Of a stretch of DNA of 48,086 bases, positions 24,831 through 33,053 are shown in pieces. The stretch lies in assembly GCA_014804995.1 (NCBI GenBank), contig JAAUYS010000003.1:1-48086 (forward strand), written 5' to 3'. The position numbers were made by a program, and so were the translations under genes. Position 1 is the first letter of the stretch. The number at the start of each line of letters is the position of its first letter. The stretch is from Clostridia bacterium (GTDB taxonomy: Bacteria; Bacillota; Clostridia; Christensenellales; Borkfalkiaceae). The notes beneath the pieces are model-generated. The model saw nothing but the letters and a program-made list of their open reading frames with translations. It did no database searches and was not told where the DNA came from.

Positions 24831-27800
24831 TTAGACTAACAAATTTTCTATAAAAGCCACAACCTCAGGGAACTTTTTTGCTACTTCAATTAGTATTGAT
24901 TTAAGCTCATCAATAGACTTTTTGCATCCTTCAAGTTTATCAGCAAAAGAAATATCTTCTGTTACACCTAAATCAATCTTGGCAGTAGGCACTTCCATTG
25001 TTGACTCAGAGTTGTTTTGCGGAATGGATTCTGCCATTTTTTGTGTGTAACAAGTTATAATTTGCATAACAACATCAGGTTCTTTCCATAAAGATATTTC
25101 ATACTGAATATGTTGCTTTATGTACATCTTATAACTTTCTAGCTCTTCTTCATTTACCATACTCCCAGTATTTTGTTGCAGAGTGATGTTTATAAATTTA
25201 CCCAACAAATCAGTTTGTCCATCCTTTACTTTATCATAGGCAATGGACAAATCTATTTTTATATTGCCAATATTTTTAAGTAATGAACATATTTTATTTT
25301 GATTAATAGTTTCATCAGCATCTGTAGTAAAAACAAATAATTCATCTAAGGCTGAATTGTATTTTTGTGTTTGTCCATCACTTAAGTACTTTAACATCCA
25401 CAGCGGGAATTTACAGTCTTTTGTAAAAGTTTTTCTAATTTCCCATTTTAAATGAGTAAGTCCTGCTTGATTAAGTTTAAAGATTTGGTTTAAAGTGTCG
25501 ATTAACGTTAGTTCTTCGGTGCTACTAAATCTTACTTTTAATTTTGTATTAGATTTCCCTGTTGATTTAAACTTAAACAAAGCTTCGACTATATCTTTCA
25601 TAACGGTTTTATCTACTTTTATACCGTTATCAGCAACAAATATCTTATCTACAAACTGCTTCAACGATAAAGATACCGCAGCATAAGAAATTGGATTGCC
25701 ATAATAACCATATGGAACATCAAATAAAAAAGAAAGTTTTGAGGTTAAATCAATTAATGGACTTACAGAAGAAGCCTTTAATTCACTTTGCACAGCTTTT
25801 ATTAGCTTGACTATAGGATGCGCTTCAGGAGCATTAGGCAATAAGTTCATATCCTGATCAAAAATATAATTATTATTTTCATCTTTCAATAAACATTTTA
25901 AATTTGTTACTAATCCACCTGTCAATTTTTTCTCAATATCAGCTCTCTTTTGCTCATATAAGAAAGCCTCTATAGCTGCCTTTGAACTTTTTTCCTCCCA
26001 AATAGTATCCTTATTCGCAGTTTTTAAAGTATCCAATCCACAATTGAATACAAATGGAATATATTTGTCACAAATTTTTGATGCCAGACCCGCAACCGTT
26101 GTTATATCTTTTTCTCCTCTAAATACAGTAAATAACTCTCCATCATTAATAATATTATCAATCCAAATTTTAACCCTGCCAGAAGCCTTTGCTCTTTCAG
26201 CTTTAGCCTCTTCATCACTTGTCTTATCAATAATTTCACTTCTAGAGTAAGATTCAATGAAACGATTAAACTCAAATTCAGGTATTATATTTTCAATATA
26301 ACAAAAAACAACATTTGCAAACTCCGCTCTTTTTGAAAAGCTCAAAATACATTGTTTAATTTCTTCAGAGCCTCTTTCTGTATTCGCAATATTCTTTAAA
26401 CTATCACATGTTCCATGAGCAAAAAATGCAACGACATATAATGCATGATTATTTTTAACTTTATTCGCTAACTGAGTTTCTATCTGTGGATTTTTTAAAA
26501 TACAACTAAGATTTATTAATTCCACTTTGCGCATTGTCTTGTTATTATTTTTAGTTATGCGTCGTTTAAGCGGATCAATAGTAGAAGGGAATGTTTCAAA
26601 GCATTTAGTTATTTCATTAAAAAACTCATAATTTTTCTTTTTATATTTATTTAAATCTTCCTGAGAAATTGATGATGTGGAAATCTCAAAAATACCATCC
26701 GGGGATTTTACAACTATATTATTGCCATCTAAATATTCTAATGCGTCATCAACTTCTGACTGTTCATAAATTCCTGAATAGCAATCACAAATGTTTTTTA
26801 TATTAGGAACAACTAAGCTACGCTCATTATTATCTTCCCCAGTGCTAACAACTGAATTAAGAGTGTTTAGCAATAAGACTGTCTTAAATATATTTAAATA
26901 GACAGAGCCCTTCTTTTTAACATCATCAAGATGCATATTATATTTGTTTATAATTTCGGCTAATTTCGTCCCAGAGTTTGCTGTATCGTTATTAATTTTT
27001 AAAAAGAAGTCCCAAATACTATTCGGCGCCAAAAACTTTTCTTCTTCAATTGTTGAATTAATAAATTTTTTAAAACCTACCGTCTCATCATTTAAGAAAT
27101 TGAATACACTTCTTTCAGATGCGCCCAATTGCCTAGAAACAAACGTCGATAAATATGCGGTATAAGGATGAAAAGGATATAAGCTAATAATTTTATTTCT
27201 AATTTCAGTCATATTCCCAACAGTATTTTCACAAATTCTATCTATAAGATTTGAAACTGCCAAATTAGAATTAATTCTGTCATCAACTAGCTTTTTAATG
27301 TATCCTTCATCTTTTCTATCTAAAGTGCTAGATAAAATATGATATGTAGTGTTAGGTTGCATATCATAAGAACAAGTGATAAATCTATCTGAAGCCAGCT
27401 TTCTCTCTTCGGCATCTTTTAACTTGTAAGCATCTGTTTGCTCAAATGTCTTATGAGTAACCAAAAAAATATATATCCCTTCCGGCTCACCTGAATCATC
27501 CAGTGCTTTACTCATTTCTGCAATATCCTGCACCGTATTTAAAATGCTTCTGCATTCTGCGCCAGATAATAAAGATGTAAATTCATCCCACACTATTAAC
27601 AAGTTATTTGCAACACCATTTGCAACCAGTTGATTTTTTACATCTTTAAGCCAATTAACTATACTTGATGTACCGAAAGACGCACCAGTATCGTTTTTAA
27701 ATTTTGCATCAATAATGCTTAAAACATCGCGGTCACAATTTATTAGTCTTTTTTCTATATCATCTTTAGTTTTACAGTAAATTTTTAATTCGTTTTGCAA

Positions 27801-28340
27801 CAAATCAACCCAAAAAGATTCATATCTCGGGTTCTTTAAAACTTTTATAGCCATTTCATAATCTGTTTTAATATTGATAGAAACTCCTGCTCGTTCTAAA
27901 GCGGCACGCGTTTCTTGTTGAATAACATAAGCCATATCTTTTACGTCATTAATAGTATAGCGACCTTTTAAAACAACGGGAAAAGATATATGATCCTTTC
28001 TATATTCTTCGATATCGTACTTTAATTGTCTATCCGACAAGGATTTCACAAAGTCCATTATTTCCGACTGAGGGTCGCACAATAAATGTTTTATAACCGA
28101 TGTGGAATGGCTTTTACCAGTACCGTATGTACCTTGTACCCATATAGATTTCCTATCATTCAAATTAGTTGATATTGGCGCAGTAAAAGCATGGATTATC
28201 TTTTTTAAATTAATTTCAAACTGAGAATTAGTTATAAAAGATTTCCATGATTCGGGACGCTCTTGTGTAATGTTAAATGTATCATCAAAGTTAGGTCTAA
28301 CTCCGATAATTTCGTTATATTTTACTGCTGCAATACTCAT
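24831..28340 (-). CDS. brxC: BrxC, large P-loop ATPase of BREX
   Basis: About 1169 residues. SIWVQGTYGTGKSHS (about 64-78) is the Walker A; NNLLIVWDEFTSLL (about 245-258) is the Walker B; VTHKTFEQTDAY follows as sensor. The N-terminal IGVRPNFDDTFN and SIWVQGTYGTGKS blocks and the size are typical of BrxC/PglY. The ATG at 28340 overlaps the TGA of the zinc-finger gene as ATGA, so I prefer it to a GTG five codons upstream. BrxC-like ATPases form large assemblies with PglZ. The C-terminal ~60 residues look coiled-coil. Confidence 0.92.
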   Translation of the reverse strand: MSIAAVKYNEIIGVRPNFDDTFNITQERPESWKSFITNSQFEINLKKIIHAFTAPISTNLNDRKSIWVQGTYGTGKSHSTSVIKHLLCDPQSEIMDFVKSLSDRQLKYDIEEYRKDHISFPVVLKGRYTINDVKDMAYVIQQETRAALERAGVSINIKTDYEMAIKVLKNPRYESFWVDLLQNELKIYCKTKDDIEKRLINCDRDVLSIIDAKFKNDTGASFGTSSIVNWLKDVKNQLVANGVANNLLIVWDEFTSLLSGAECRSILNTVQDIAEMSKALDDSGEPEGIYIFLVTHKTFEQTDAYKLKDAEERKLASDRFITCSYDMQPNTTYHILSSTLDRKDEGYIKKLVDDRINSNLAVSNLIDRICENTVGNMTEIRNKIISLYPFHPYTAYLSTFVSRQLGASERSVFNFLNDETVGFKKFINSTIEEEKFLAPNSIWDFFLKINNDTANSGTKLAEIINKYNMHLDDVKKKGSVYLNIFKTVLLLNTLNSVVSTGEDNNERSLVVPNIKNICDCYSGIYEQSEVDDALEYLDGNNIVVKSPDGIFEISTSSISQEDLNKYKKKNYEFFNEITKCFETFPSTIDPLKRRITKNNNKTMRKVELINLSCILKNPQIETQLANKVKNNHALYVVAFFAHGTCDSLKNIANTERGSEEIKQCILSFSKRAEFANVVFCYIENIIPEFEFNRFIESYSRSEIIDKTSDEEAKAERAKASGRVKIWIDNIINDGELFTVFRGEKDITTVAGLASKICDKYIPFVFNCGLDTLKTANKDTIWEEKSSKAAIEAFLYEQKRADIEKKLTGGLVTNLKCLLKDENNNYIFDQDMNLLPNAPEAHPIVKLIKAVQSELKASSVSPLIDLTSKLSFLFDVPYGYYGNPISYAAVSLSLKQFVDKIFVADNGIKVDKTVMKDIVEALFKFKSTGKSNTKLKVRFSSTEELTLIDTLNQIFKLNQAGLTHLKWEIRKTFTKDCKFPLWMLKYLSDGQTQKYNSALDELFVFTTDADETINQNKICSLLKNIGNIKIDLSIAYDKVKDGQTDLLGKFINITLQQNTGSMVNEEELESYKMYIKQHIQYEISLWKEPDVVMQIITCYTQKMAESIPQNNSESTMEVPTAKIDLGVTEDISFADKLEGCKKSIDELKSILIEVAKKFPEVVAFIENLLV

Positions 28341-28534
28341 AAAAACAATGTACACCCCTCTTCTTTAAATTGTTCTATTTTATCAGATAAAGCCTCAACA
28401 TTTGTATCCAAATAATCTGCTAAACAGTTCATGCAAAAAAACTCTTTCACATGTTTAGAAATTAATTTTTTATTTAATGCAATCACATCTTTATCAATTT
28501 CTGCCCCGCATCTTTCACAGCAAATTTTTTTCAT
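28337..28534 (-). CDS. Small zinc-finger protein inside the BREX operon
   Basis: A 65-residue protein with two Cys pairs, CERC and CMNC, about 30 residues apart (CCERCGAEID; FFCMNCLADYL), a treble-clef or ribbon-type zinc site. It overlaps brxP and brxC by ATGA junctions on both sides, so the three are translated in step. I do not recognise it as a named BREX component. A DNA-binding or adaptor role between BrxP and BrxC is inference. Confidence 0.8.
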   Translation of the reverse strand: MKKICCERCGAEIDKDVIALNKKLISKHVKEFFCMNCLADYLDTNVEALSDKIEQFKEEGCTLFL

Positions 28535-30936
28535 AATTGCTTCTCCAGTATAGATAGCACATCGTAAGAATTAATGCCCGCATTTAATTTGATATTATCT
28601 AACCCCGCTTGAAGTTCAGCCGTTAAAATTCCTTTTTCGGTTAAGCTTCTCAGTATCGTATTGAATTTATCGAGTGGCAAATTAAATACAACTCCAGGAC
28701 CATTTAATTCTTTTATCTCATATAATTCTGACACGGAAAATGCTACTCTATTTTCTTTTTCGGATATTAAATATAACAAATAAGCTATTGCTACTTCCGA
28801 AATGTTTTCAGAGCCAACTTTCCTAGTCATTCTATTTTGCTTATTACCAGAAACAACCCCCATTTTTAAAGAATAATTGGAGAAATCAACATCTTCGATT
28901 CTACATCCGAATGGAGAGTTTTCAAACATATTTAACAAGGCACCAGCTGGATTTCCTAATGTCGCCTCCGACAATCCAGGAAAACGGTATTGCATCATAG
29001 TAATTAAATCTGGCTTACTATAATCACTTAAATTAGTTAAATCTTGAACATAGCATTCAACAGCCGGAGCATAAAAACATAAATTAATCCATATTAATTG
29101 CCAAGCGATAAATGCTCTCTTCGTGAATATTTTCTGAATCAACAATCCTAGTTCAGATAATTTTTTTTCTTTTAAGTCTACAAGTCTAGCATCTCTTAAC
29201 CAATTTATAGCCGCAGGTATCATTCTTGGACCTAAACCGGGATATTCAATAAACCATTCATTACCGATTTCCATTATGTTGTTGATCCAATCTTCTTTTA
29301 ACCCAAATGTAGAATATCTATCTATGCCTGCAGTTCTTATATTTTTAGCATTCATTCCAACTCCTCCTTCAGATACTCTTCTCCTACTGCCAACTATACA
29401 CCCATAGGAATTTACTTCATAACATTTATGGCAATGAATACAAGCAGTTGTGTTAATTGAAATATTATTCTTTCTAATGGTTAAAGCACCAGTTGGACAA
29501 TCAGCTTCACAAACTCCACATCGTTCGCAATAAGCGGTTTTTGTTAAAACCTTATTCATATAGCTCGTTAGGTGAATTTTTCCGCTCGTCCCTAACATTT
29601 TAACATGTAGTTTATCTTCGCTCGCATCGATTGAAAATTTTATAATTTCGTCGTTGCAATTAATTGTTCCAATATAATTCCCATTCCCATTATCACTTAT
29701 GACATATTTACCTATTGTATTTATCCAAATCTTCCAATCTTGTTTCGGCTTATGTATTACACATTCATAATCTGGTTCCTTTCGCAATATGTCCATTCTT
29801 GTGTCATCTTGCTCCAACCCTTTACCACCAGCATTTTTCTTCCAATTTCCTGAGGATATATAATGGTCAATATGTTCTTGACTCTTTACGCCAATCTGTT
29901 TTGCCATCCGCTCAATTATTTGTATAAATGGCTTGGATATTTCTGGATAGAGGTAATTTATTAAGTATTCGGACCAAGACGATGCGAAAGGACAAATATT
30001 GCACCCTATCCTAGTCAATCCTTTTGTATAGCCATCATTAATGTTTACTTTTGAGCGACATAAAATATATAAATAAACTTCCGTATCACTCCAATAAAAT
30101 ATTGGTCTACAGTTTATTAAGTTAACGTGTTTTACACCTTCACCAACTCTATCATATGATTCTCGGCGCGAACTTTCATCGGCGCGAACACCTTCAAAAA
30201 CTACACATTTTGGTTGCTTTTTAGTTTTTAGTTCGTCTTTTAACGTCCTTGCAAAAAGTGCTGTTTTCCTTACTTTACAACACCACCTATTCATTCTACT
30301 CGGTGGACCATACTTTTCCCATTGTTTTAGGATTGAGTCTTCAGACTTGCAAGTTATAAGTTTAAATTCAGGATATAATTTCTTATAAGTTTTCCTAGTC
30401 GTTTCAATTGTTTCATATGTACACGGCAATTCCATCCCTGTATCCGTGTAAAATACTTTGTACTTTTTTGGGGGAATAACACGAGTAACCAAATCTAAAA
30501 CAACTTGCGAATCTTTCCCTCCGCTAAAAGCCACAGCAAGTAAATCTACTTTATTTGAATAATAGCTATATTGCTCATTAATAAAATCTATTGCTTCATT
30601 TTCAATTATGCTTAATTGCTTCTCATTAACCTTAGAAAGTTGAATTAAATCAATCGGTTTTATCTTCTGAAACTCAAATTGTTTTGGATATATAATTTGT
30701 GGCTTATTATAAAGATCCCCACCCTTTGTTTCAAAAATTAAAGTTCCTTCATAAAAATATTTTCGATCACAACACCAACACACGGGCACATTCTCTTTAG
30801 GAAATGAATACTTTTCAATTCCTAAAATCCTTAATTCATCGGAATAAACTATTCTAGGATCATTAAGTGCTATTTTATCATCAGCAGATTCTACTAATCT
30901 TATTAAATTCTTTTTTTCCCAAACTACTTTATACAT
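28531..30936 (-). CDS. brxP: BrxP, PAPS-reductase-like PP-loop / ferredoxin / DUF4007-like fusion
   Basis: An 801-residue protein, first gene of the operon. An N-terminal segment has CWCC (53-56). The PP-loop domain shows SGGKDS (138-143), RWCCKVRK (Cys 219, 220) and IGCNICPF (Cys 312, 315), placed like the Fe-S cysteines of DndC-type proteins. A two-cluster ferredoxin follows: Cys 470, 473, 476, 480 and Cys 499, 502, 505, 513. The C-terminal region (about 525-801) looks like DUF4007. PP-loop enzymes of this class adenylate or reduce sulfur compounds; DndC acts in DNA phosphorothioation. In type 4 BREX this protein takes the place of the methyltransferase. It should act with the desulfurase at the operon's end. 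Confidence 0.9.
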   Translation of the reverse strand: MYKVVWEKKNLIRLVESADDKIALNDPRIVYSDELRILGIEKYSFPKENVPVCWCCDRKYFYEGTLIFETKGGDLYNKPQIIYPKQFEFQKIKPIDLIQLSKVNEKQLSIIENEAIDFINEQYSYYSNKVDLLAVAFSGGKDSQVVLDLVTRVIPPKKYKVFYTDTGMELPCTYETIETTRKTYKKLYPEFKLITCKSEDSILKQWEKYGPPSRMNRWCCKVRKTALFARTLKDELKTKKQPKCVVFEGVRADESSRRESYDRVGEGVKHVNLINCRPIFYWSDTEVYLYILCRSKVNINDGYTKGLTRIGCNICPFASSWSEYLINYLYPEISKPFIQIIERMAKQIGVKSQEHIDHYISSGNWKKNAGGKGLEQDDTRMDILRKEPDYECVIHKPKQDWKIWINTIGKYVISDNGNGNYIGTINCNDEIIKFSIDASEDKLHVKMLGTSGKIHLTSYMNKVLTKTAYCERCGVCEADCPTGALTIRKNNISINTTACIHCHKCYEVNSYGCIVGSRRRVSEGGVGMNAKNIRTAGIDRYSTFGLKEDWINNIMEIGNEWFIEYPGLGPRMIPAAINWLRDARLVDLKEKKLSELGLLIQKIFTKRAFIAWQLIWINLCFYAPAVECYVQDLTNLSDYSKPDLITMMQYRFPGLSEATLGNPAGALLNMFENSPFGCRIEDVDFSNYSLKMGVVSGNKQNRMTRKVGSENISEVAIAYLLYLISEKENRVAFSVSELYEIKELNGPGVVFNLPLDKFNTILRSLTEKGILTAELQAGLDNIKLNAGINSYDVLSILEKQL

Positions 30937-31008
30937 TGCTTTAATCTTTCAATAATTTTTATTATATTGTCGTAGCTATCAACTTTTTAGCAAAGAACAA
31001 TCTTTTAT

Positions 31009-31037
31009 ATTATAACAAATTACGACACGCTTTTCAA
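31009..31037 (-). promoter_or_regulatory. Promoter of the BREX operon
   Basis: On the minus strand TTGAAA (31037-31032), a 17-base spacer and TATAAT (31014-31009). The predicted leader before brxP is about 65 bases. TACGACA in the spacer (31021-31027) has an inverted partner TGTCGTA in the leader (30968-30974), a possible looped operator or leader stem. Confidence 0.75.
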
Positions 31038-31099
31038 GAATATAGCTGTAACTTTGTCAAGCGCTTGCAAGTAGTTTTTTAGAATTTTTTTGTAGACTA

Positions 31100-31318
31100 T
31101 TAAACAAGACTCCATTTTGCAAACAAATGAAGGCGCATGTGGCAAATATTATTTAACCGACTTCTTGCAATAAAACATCGTTGCTCTAGCTTTCCCTCTG
31201 CACGGCACAATCCTTTTAGTCTCAAACAGTCATATGTTTCTTTTGGCGTCTTGCCGTCGGCAATCATTCTTTGAAAGTCATGGCGTCTTCTCATGAACGC
31301 CTTTGTTCCCCATATCAT
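31100..31318 (-). CDS. Small basic hypothetical protein, 72 residues
   Basis: Starts ATG with AGGAGA 4 bases upstream. It is strongly basic (FMRRRHDFQ, RLKGLCRAEGKLEQRC, IARSRLNNICHMRLHL) and could bind nucleic acid. It lies between the BREX promoter and the mobilisation region, on the strand of the BREX operon. I do not recognise it. An ORF remnant (about 25 codons, ending near 31358) sits just upstream. Confidence 0.5.
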   Translation of the reverse strand: MIWGTKAFMRRRHDFQRMIADGKTPKETYDCLRLKGLCRAEGKLEQRCFIARSRLNNICHMRLHLFAKWSLV

Positions 31319-31618
31319 TTTCTCCTATATTAAAAGACTGCTTCTGTCGATATTTTTTACGCAAATAATAGATTTTTTTGTCGACATTGCGCTATATCTG
31401 CAGTAAACTCAATCCCATTTCCTTCACAGAATTTACTGATTTAAATTAAGCTTGAGCATTGTTACGATGTAAACAATGTGCATTATAGTGTCTAATAATT
31501 AAGACAATCTTTCTTTGCAAAATGTGTCATTTTATGTAAAAACCTCACGCCATAAATAGGGTGTGAGGTTATTTATTAAAATTTATTTTAACAATTTTAT
31601 TAAAATGGTTGCAAAAAC
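31319..31618. other. Non-coding segment with palindromes
   Basis: No full gene. A -10-like TATAAT on the minus strand lies next to the palindrome TGTCT-n8-AGACA, and CATTGTT/AACAATG form another 7-bp inverted repeat just downstream, which looks like an operator region for the 72-residue gene. AACCTCAC and GTGAGGTT (31541-31570) form a hairpin with a T-run on the minus strand. Confidence 0.45.
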
Positions 31619-31782
31619 AGCTTCTTATTCGGCTACCATATGTAAGGCTTTTTTAAAAGTTTTTCAAAAGCGCATAAAAAGGCTTGCTAATCGGCTACCC
31701 ATTGTAGGGTATTTTTAGAAAATTAAAACTATTTTGGGGAAATGTAAACTTTTAGGCGTCTTACTTGGCTACCTATTGTAGA
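31619..31782 (+). repeat. Three degenerate ~28-bp direct repeats
   Basis: Copies at 31619-31647, 31681-31709 and 31755-31782 share GGCTTCTTA-T-GGCTACC-ATTGTAGG. Each has the short inverted words CTAC and GTAG and is followed by a T/A-rich run. They lie upstream of the oriT and resemble iterons or regulator sites. Confidence 0.65.
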
Positions 31783-31834
31783 AATATTTTAAAAAAATTT
31801 TTTAAATATAACAATAACTGTCATATTTTACTTT

Positions 31835-31901
31835 TATAATGCTAAGCTGAGAGGGCACTCAAAATACCATAAGGAGTACAATTTTTATGAACAGCAGTTG
31901 A
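31835..31901 (+). promoter_or_regulatory. Possible mob promoter and four-codon leader ORF
   Basis: TATAAT at 31835-31840 without a clear -35 box, then AAGGAG followed by ATG-AAC-AGC-AGT-TGA at 31887-31901. The tiny ORF has a good ribosome site and may be a leader ORF for the mobilisation transcript. Confidence 0.35.
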
Positions 31902-31929
31902 CAAAGTATATGGTTAAAAGCCCCGCAGG

Positions 31930-31970
31930 GCACACTACTCTTATGAAATAAGTGTAGTGTGCTACACTTA
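31930..31970 (+). other. oriT: MobV-type origin of transfer (oriT)
   Basis: The arms GCACACTACTCTTAT (31930-31944) and ATAAGTGTAGTGTGC (31948-31962) match at 14 of 15 positions around a GAA loop, followed by TACACTTA. This closely follows the pMV158 oriT layout (TAGTGTG followed by TTATACTTT), so the nick should fall after G31961. It lies 38 bases before the relaxase gene. Confidence 0.85.
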
Positions 31971-31999
31971 AAAGATTAAATGAGACAACAAGGAGGTAA

Positions 32000-32983
32000 A
32001 TGCTTATAAGTTATTTAATATGCCATATGGAAAAATATAAACGGCAGGAAGTGAGTCCTGTCGAGGAAGAGAACGAACGGGATGAAACTTACGAGGCAAG
32101 CAATCCGCAGATAGATGCAAGCCGCACAGGCGCAAACTATCACATTGTAAAGCCAAAGAAAAGCTACATAAAGTTTATTAACGAACGGCTAGCCACCCTC
32201 TCCCTTTCAAGGAAATTGCGAAGCGATGCAATCTATATGAACTCGTTTGTGCTTGGTTCAGACGGAGCGTTTTTTGAAAGTATTTCACCGCAAGAACAAT
32301 GGCAATTCTTTTGCGACTGCACAAAATTTTTTGCAAACAAGTACGGCAGAGAAAACATAATTTCGGCTATCGTCCACGTTGACGAAACAACGCCACATCT
32401 GCACTTAAATATAGTGCTTATCGTAAACGGAAAACTGTGTTCCAAAGACTTGTTCGATAAAAAGAAGTTATCGATTTTGCAAACGGAATTTCACGAAGCC
32501 GTTGAGAAGAAATACGGACTGCAACGGGGCAAAGAAGGCAGTACGGCAAAGCACCTTTCCACAGCGGAATTAAAGGCAAAGACGATAATCGAGGCGGCTG
32601 AAAAGCGCAGTACAGAAATAGATGAAAAAGCCGAGCGCAAGCAAGCCGAATTGGACGAACTGACGCAAGAGGTTACGCAAGCCACGGATAAGCCCATACC
32701 CAAAAGGAAATCGGACATAGAAAAAGAGATAACCGCACTCCGGACAAAGACTGTTGTGCAAGACAGAGAAATAGCAATCAGGGCGCAAGACCAAGCAGAC
32801 CTTTTCAAAGAGTTGCAGGACGCCAAGCGCAAAAGCCATGGCGAAGATATAGCATACAAAATGGTTACCGACATGATGTCTGCCTACCCCGATGAGTTCG
32901 ACGCTCTTCTTAAAAAATCACGAGAAAAGAAAACAAACACTACTACTCCCATTCGCAAAAACAGCGGATGGAACAGCAAATAA
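32000..32983 (+). CDS. mobV: MobV family relaxase (Pre/Mob)
   Basis: A 327-residue relaxase. ISYLICHMEKYKR at the start, RTGANYHIVKP, and the metal-binding triad VHVDETTPHLHLNIV (HxDE...PHxH) identify MobV. The second half (about 190-300) is a charged coiled coil, probably for dimerisation or membrane contact. AAGGAGG lies just before the ATG. It nicks the oriT immediately upstream and pilots the strand through a helper conjugation apparatus. It is somewhat shorter than the 490-residue MobM. The integrase gene follows 70 bases downstream. Confidence 0.92.
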   Translation: MLISYLICHMEKYKRQEVSPVEEENERDETYEASNPQIDASRTGANYHIVKPKKSYIKFINERLATLSLSRKLRSDAIYMNSFVLGSDGAFFESISPQEQWQFFCDCTKFFANKYGRENIISAIVHVDETTPHLHLNIVLIVNGKLCSKDLFDKKKLSILQTEFHEAVEKKYGLQRGKEGSTAKHLSTAELKAKTIIEAAEKRSTEIDEKAERKQAELDELTQEVTQATDKPIPKRKSDIEKEITALRTKTVVQDREIAIRAQDQADLFKELQDAKRKSHGEDIAYKMVTDMMSAYPDEFDALLKKSREKKTNTTTPIRKNSGWNSK

Positions 32984-33053
32984 TTTATTCGAATCACTTG
33001 CTATTTACAGAAAACTGTGGTAGCATTTTACGAACAATTATACAAGGAGGACA

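Noticed and set aside
31357-31440. Short in-frame stretch ending ...QCRQKNLLFA on the minus strand
   Set aside because: It follows directly after a stop codon and has no start codon; at best the 3' remnant of a lost gene.
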